Below, one piece after another: positions 6,219-7,645 of a stretch of DNA of 7,645 nucleotides; within the stretch, counting starts at the first letter, position 1; each line of letters begins with the position of its first letter. The DNA lies in assembly GCA_030623125.1 (NCBI GenBank), contig JAUXMQ010000044.1:1-7645 (forward strand), given 5' to 3'. This DNA comes from Acidimicrobiia bacterium (lineage in GTDB: Bacteria; Actinomycetota; Acidimicrobiia; Spongiisociales; ZC4RG35). The notes under the pieces are model-generated. The model ran no database searches. It was not told the DNA's origin and saw only the letters and a program-made list of their open reading frames with translations. The position numbers were made by a program, and so were the translations under genes.

Positions 6219-7645
6219 CCGACACCGAACAACTCTCCAATAAACCACTAGCTGTCAACCTCCTGAAAACCGTCGCCTACGTGCTCGGCTCGGTTCTCCT
6301 CTTCATCGCCATCGCAATGACTGCGTCGGCCGTTGTCTCGGTGCTGTACTCGGAGTACGAGACGGCGATGTGGATTGTGGTTTCCGCCGTGATCACCGCC
6401 GCATTCGGTTACACGACCCGCCGGGTGGTGCAGCGCCCCACTTCGATCACTGTGAAACAGGGATTCGCCACAGTGGGGTTGGCCTGGTTCGTCTTCTCCA
6501 TATTCGGAGCGCTCCCCTATCTGCTCTCCGGGGCTATCCCCAGCATCTCGGACGCCGTGTTTGAGACCGCCTCAGGCTTCACCACGACCGGGGCGTCGAT
6601 CCTTCCCGACCCAGGCGTTCTTCCAAAAGGCATCTCATTCTGGAGAGCCCTGACCCAGTGGCTGGGGGGTATGGGTGTCATCGTCTTGGGCGTTGCGATC
6701 CTTCCTCTCCTTGGAACAGGCGGCATGCAGTTGGCTCGTGCCGAATCTCCCGGTCCAACACCCGACCGGTTGACCCCTCGTTTCCAGGGGACCGCCAAAC
6801 GGCTCTGGATCATCTACGCCATCATCACCGTCGTCGAGATGGGGTTCCTATGGGTCGGCGATATGACTGGCTTCCAGGCGGTGATCCACTCACTCACGAC
6901 CATGTCGACGGGTGGCTTCGGCACCGAGGCCAACTCCATCGCAGGATTCAGCAGCTACACGAAGTGGGTGATCACCTTCTTCATGTTCGTTGCGGGCGTC
7001 TCGTTTGCTCTCCACTTCCGAGCGTGGTCAAAGCCGCTCCGATACTGGAAGAACTCCGAATTCCGACTGTATAGCTTGATCATCGCCGGCGCGATCGTGA
7101 TCATCGCCGGTGGCCTGATCAGCGATTTGGAGCCGATGGAAGCCGTCCAAGACGCCGCCTTCAACGCGATCTCGCTGGTAACGACGACGGGCTTTGCGTC
7201 AACCGACTGGGGAATGTGGCGTCCCGCCCTCCAGATCATGGTGGTTGGCCTGATGTTCCTTGGAGGAATGGCAGGTTCGACGGCTGGCGGGATGAAAACC
7301 TTCAGACTCGGGGTGCTGAGCAAGGCTGCGTACGCCGATTTGAGAAGACTGGTGCACCCCAGAGGAATTTTCGTCACCCGTTTCGGGGGAAAACGAGTGA
7401 CTGAGCCGATTATCGAAGCGGTCCAGTCGTATTTCCTCTTCTACATGATGCTTTTCATGACAACAACGTTCGTCCTTGCCTTCATCGACGCCAACGCCAG
7501 CGAGGGCCTTGACCTGGTCACCGCGGCCACGGCCGTCGCTGCATCCATCGGCAACATCGGTCCGGGGCTTGGTGAAGTGGGTCCTGCCGGCAACTACGCG
7601 GGGCTTCCAGACCTCGCCAAGTGGCTTCTCTCCAGCCTGATGATC
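6215..7645 (+). CDS. trkH: Trk potassium uptake membrane subunit TrkH (3'-truncated by window edge)
   Basis: This is the integral-membrane K+-translocating subunit of the Trk system. The frame is open from ATG 6215 to the window end (477 residues). Relatives run to about 480-500, so only the final stretch is missing. The fold has four repeated M1-P-M2 units, and all four selectivity-filter loops are visible: SGFTTTGAS (filter Gly126), TMSTGGFGT (Gly233), SLVTTTGFAS (Gly326) and SIGNIGPGLG (Gly446/Gly449 region). The gating-loop segment GGMAGSTAGGMKTFR is at 350-364, and the conserved TQWLGGMGVIVL segment at 147-158. The first membrane helix covers about 20-45. The gene shares ATGA with the trkA stop, with no separate ribosome site needed. 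Loop 1 has the common TTTG form. K+ rather than Na+ selectivity is inferred from the glycines and the pairing with TrkA. Confidence 0.96.
   Translation, partial: MTDTEQLSNKPLAVNLLKTVAYVLGSVLLFIAIAMTASAVVSVLYSEYETAMWIVVSAVITAAFGYTTRRVVQRPTSITVKQGFATVGLAWFVFSIFGALPYLLSGAIPSISDAVFETASGFTTTGASILPDPGVLPKGISFWRALTQWLGGMGVIVLGVAILPLLGTGGMQLARAESPGPTPDRLTPRFQGTAKRLWIIYAIITVVEMGFLWVGDMTGFQAVIHSLTTMSTGGFGTEANSIAGFSSYTKWVITFFMFVAGVSFALHFRAWSKPLRYWKNSEFRLYSLIIAGAIVIIAGGLISDLEPMEAVQDAAFNAISLVTTTGFASTDWGMWRPALQIMVVGLMFLGGMAGSTAGGMKTFRLGVLSKAAYADLRRLVHPRGIFVTRFGGKRVTEPIIEAVQSYFLFYMMLFMTTTFVLAFIDANASEGLDLVTAATAVAASIGNIGPGLGEVGPAGNYAGLPDLAKWLLSSLMI

Overview
This is a gene-dense window (seven protein genes, no gap above about 105 bases, no RNA genes, transposons or CRISPR) from a fairly high-GC bacterial chromosome. 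GTG starts, tight gene packing and the style of the proteins suggest an actinobacterium, possibly an Acidimicrobiia-like lineage. That placement is an impression from protein character, not a computed result.

Layout: (1) 1-799, + strand: the 3' three-quarters of a type I glyceraldehyde-3-phosphate dehydrogenase gene (gap), cut by the window's left edge. (2) 774-4782 (or 4860), - strand: four genes in one direction, read from right to left: a MoxR-type AAA+ ATPase, a CoxE-like von Willebrand factor A (VWA) protein whose GTG start directly abuts the ATPase stop, a stand-alone CheY-like receiver protein, and an MFS transporter whose end overlaps the end of gap by 26 bases. (3) 4887-7645, + strand: trkA and trkH, joined by an ATGA stop/start overlap. 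trkH runs off the right edge lacking only its last few residues.

How the genes work together: TrkA (two nucleotide-binding RCK halves) gates TrkH, the K+-conducting membrane subunit, giving a complete Trk potassium uptake system apart from the last TrkH residues. The ATPase and VWA protein are the two halves of a MoxR/VWA chaperone module of the kind that remodels or inserts metal centres into client enzymes (CoxD/CoxE in CO dehydrogenase maturation, RavA/ViaA in E. coli). No CO dehydrogenase genes or other obvious client lie in the window. A single-domain response regulator follows the pair 73 bases downstream on the same strand, with its own strong ribosome binding site and no sensor kinase in view. 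The Trk operon and the chaperone operon are divergent and share about 104 bases of regulatory DNA (4783-4886), taking the internal ATPase start as correct. I found no clearly undescribed system. The most unusual points are the association of an orphan MoxR/VWA pair with a lone receiver domain and Trk, and a short imperfect direct repeat that brackets the ATPase/VWA pair.
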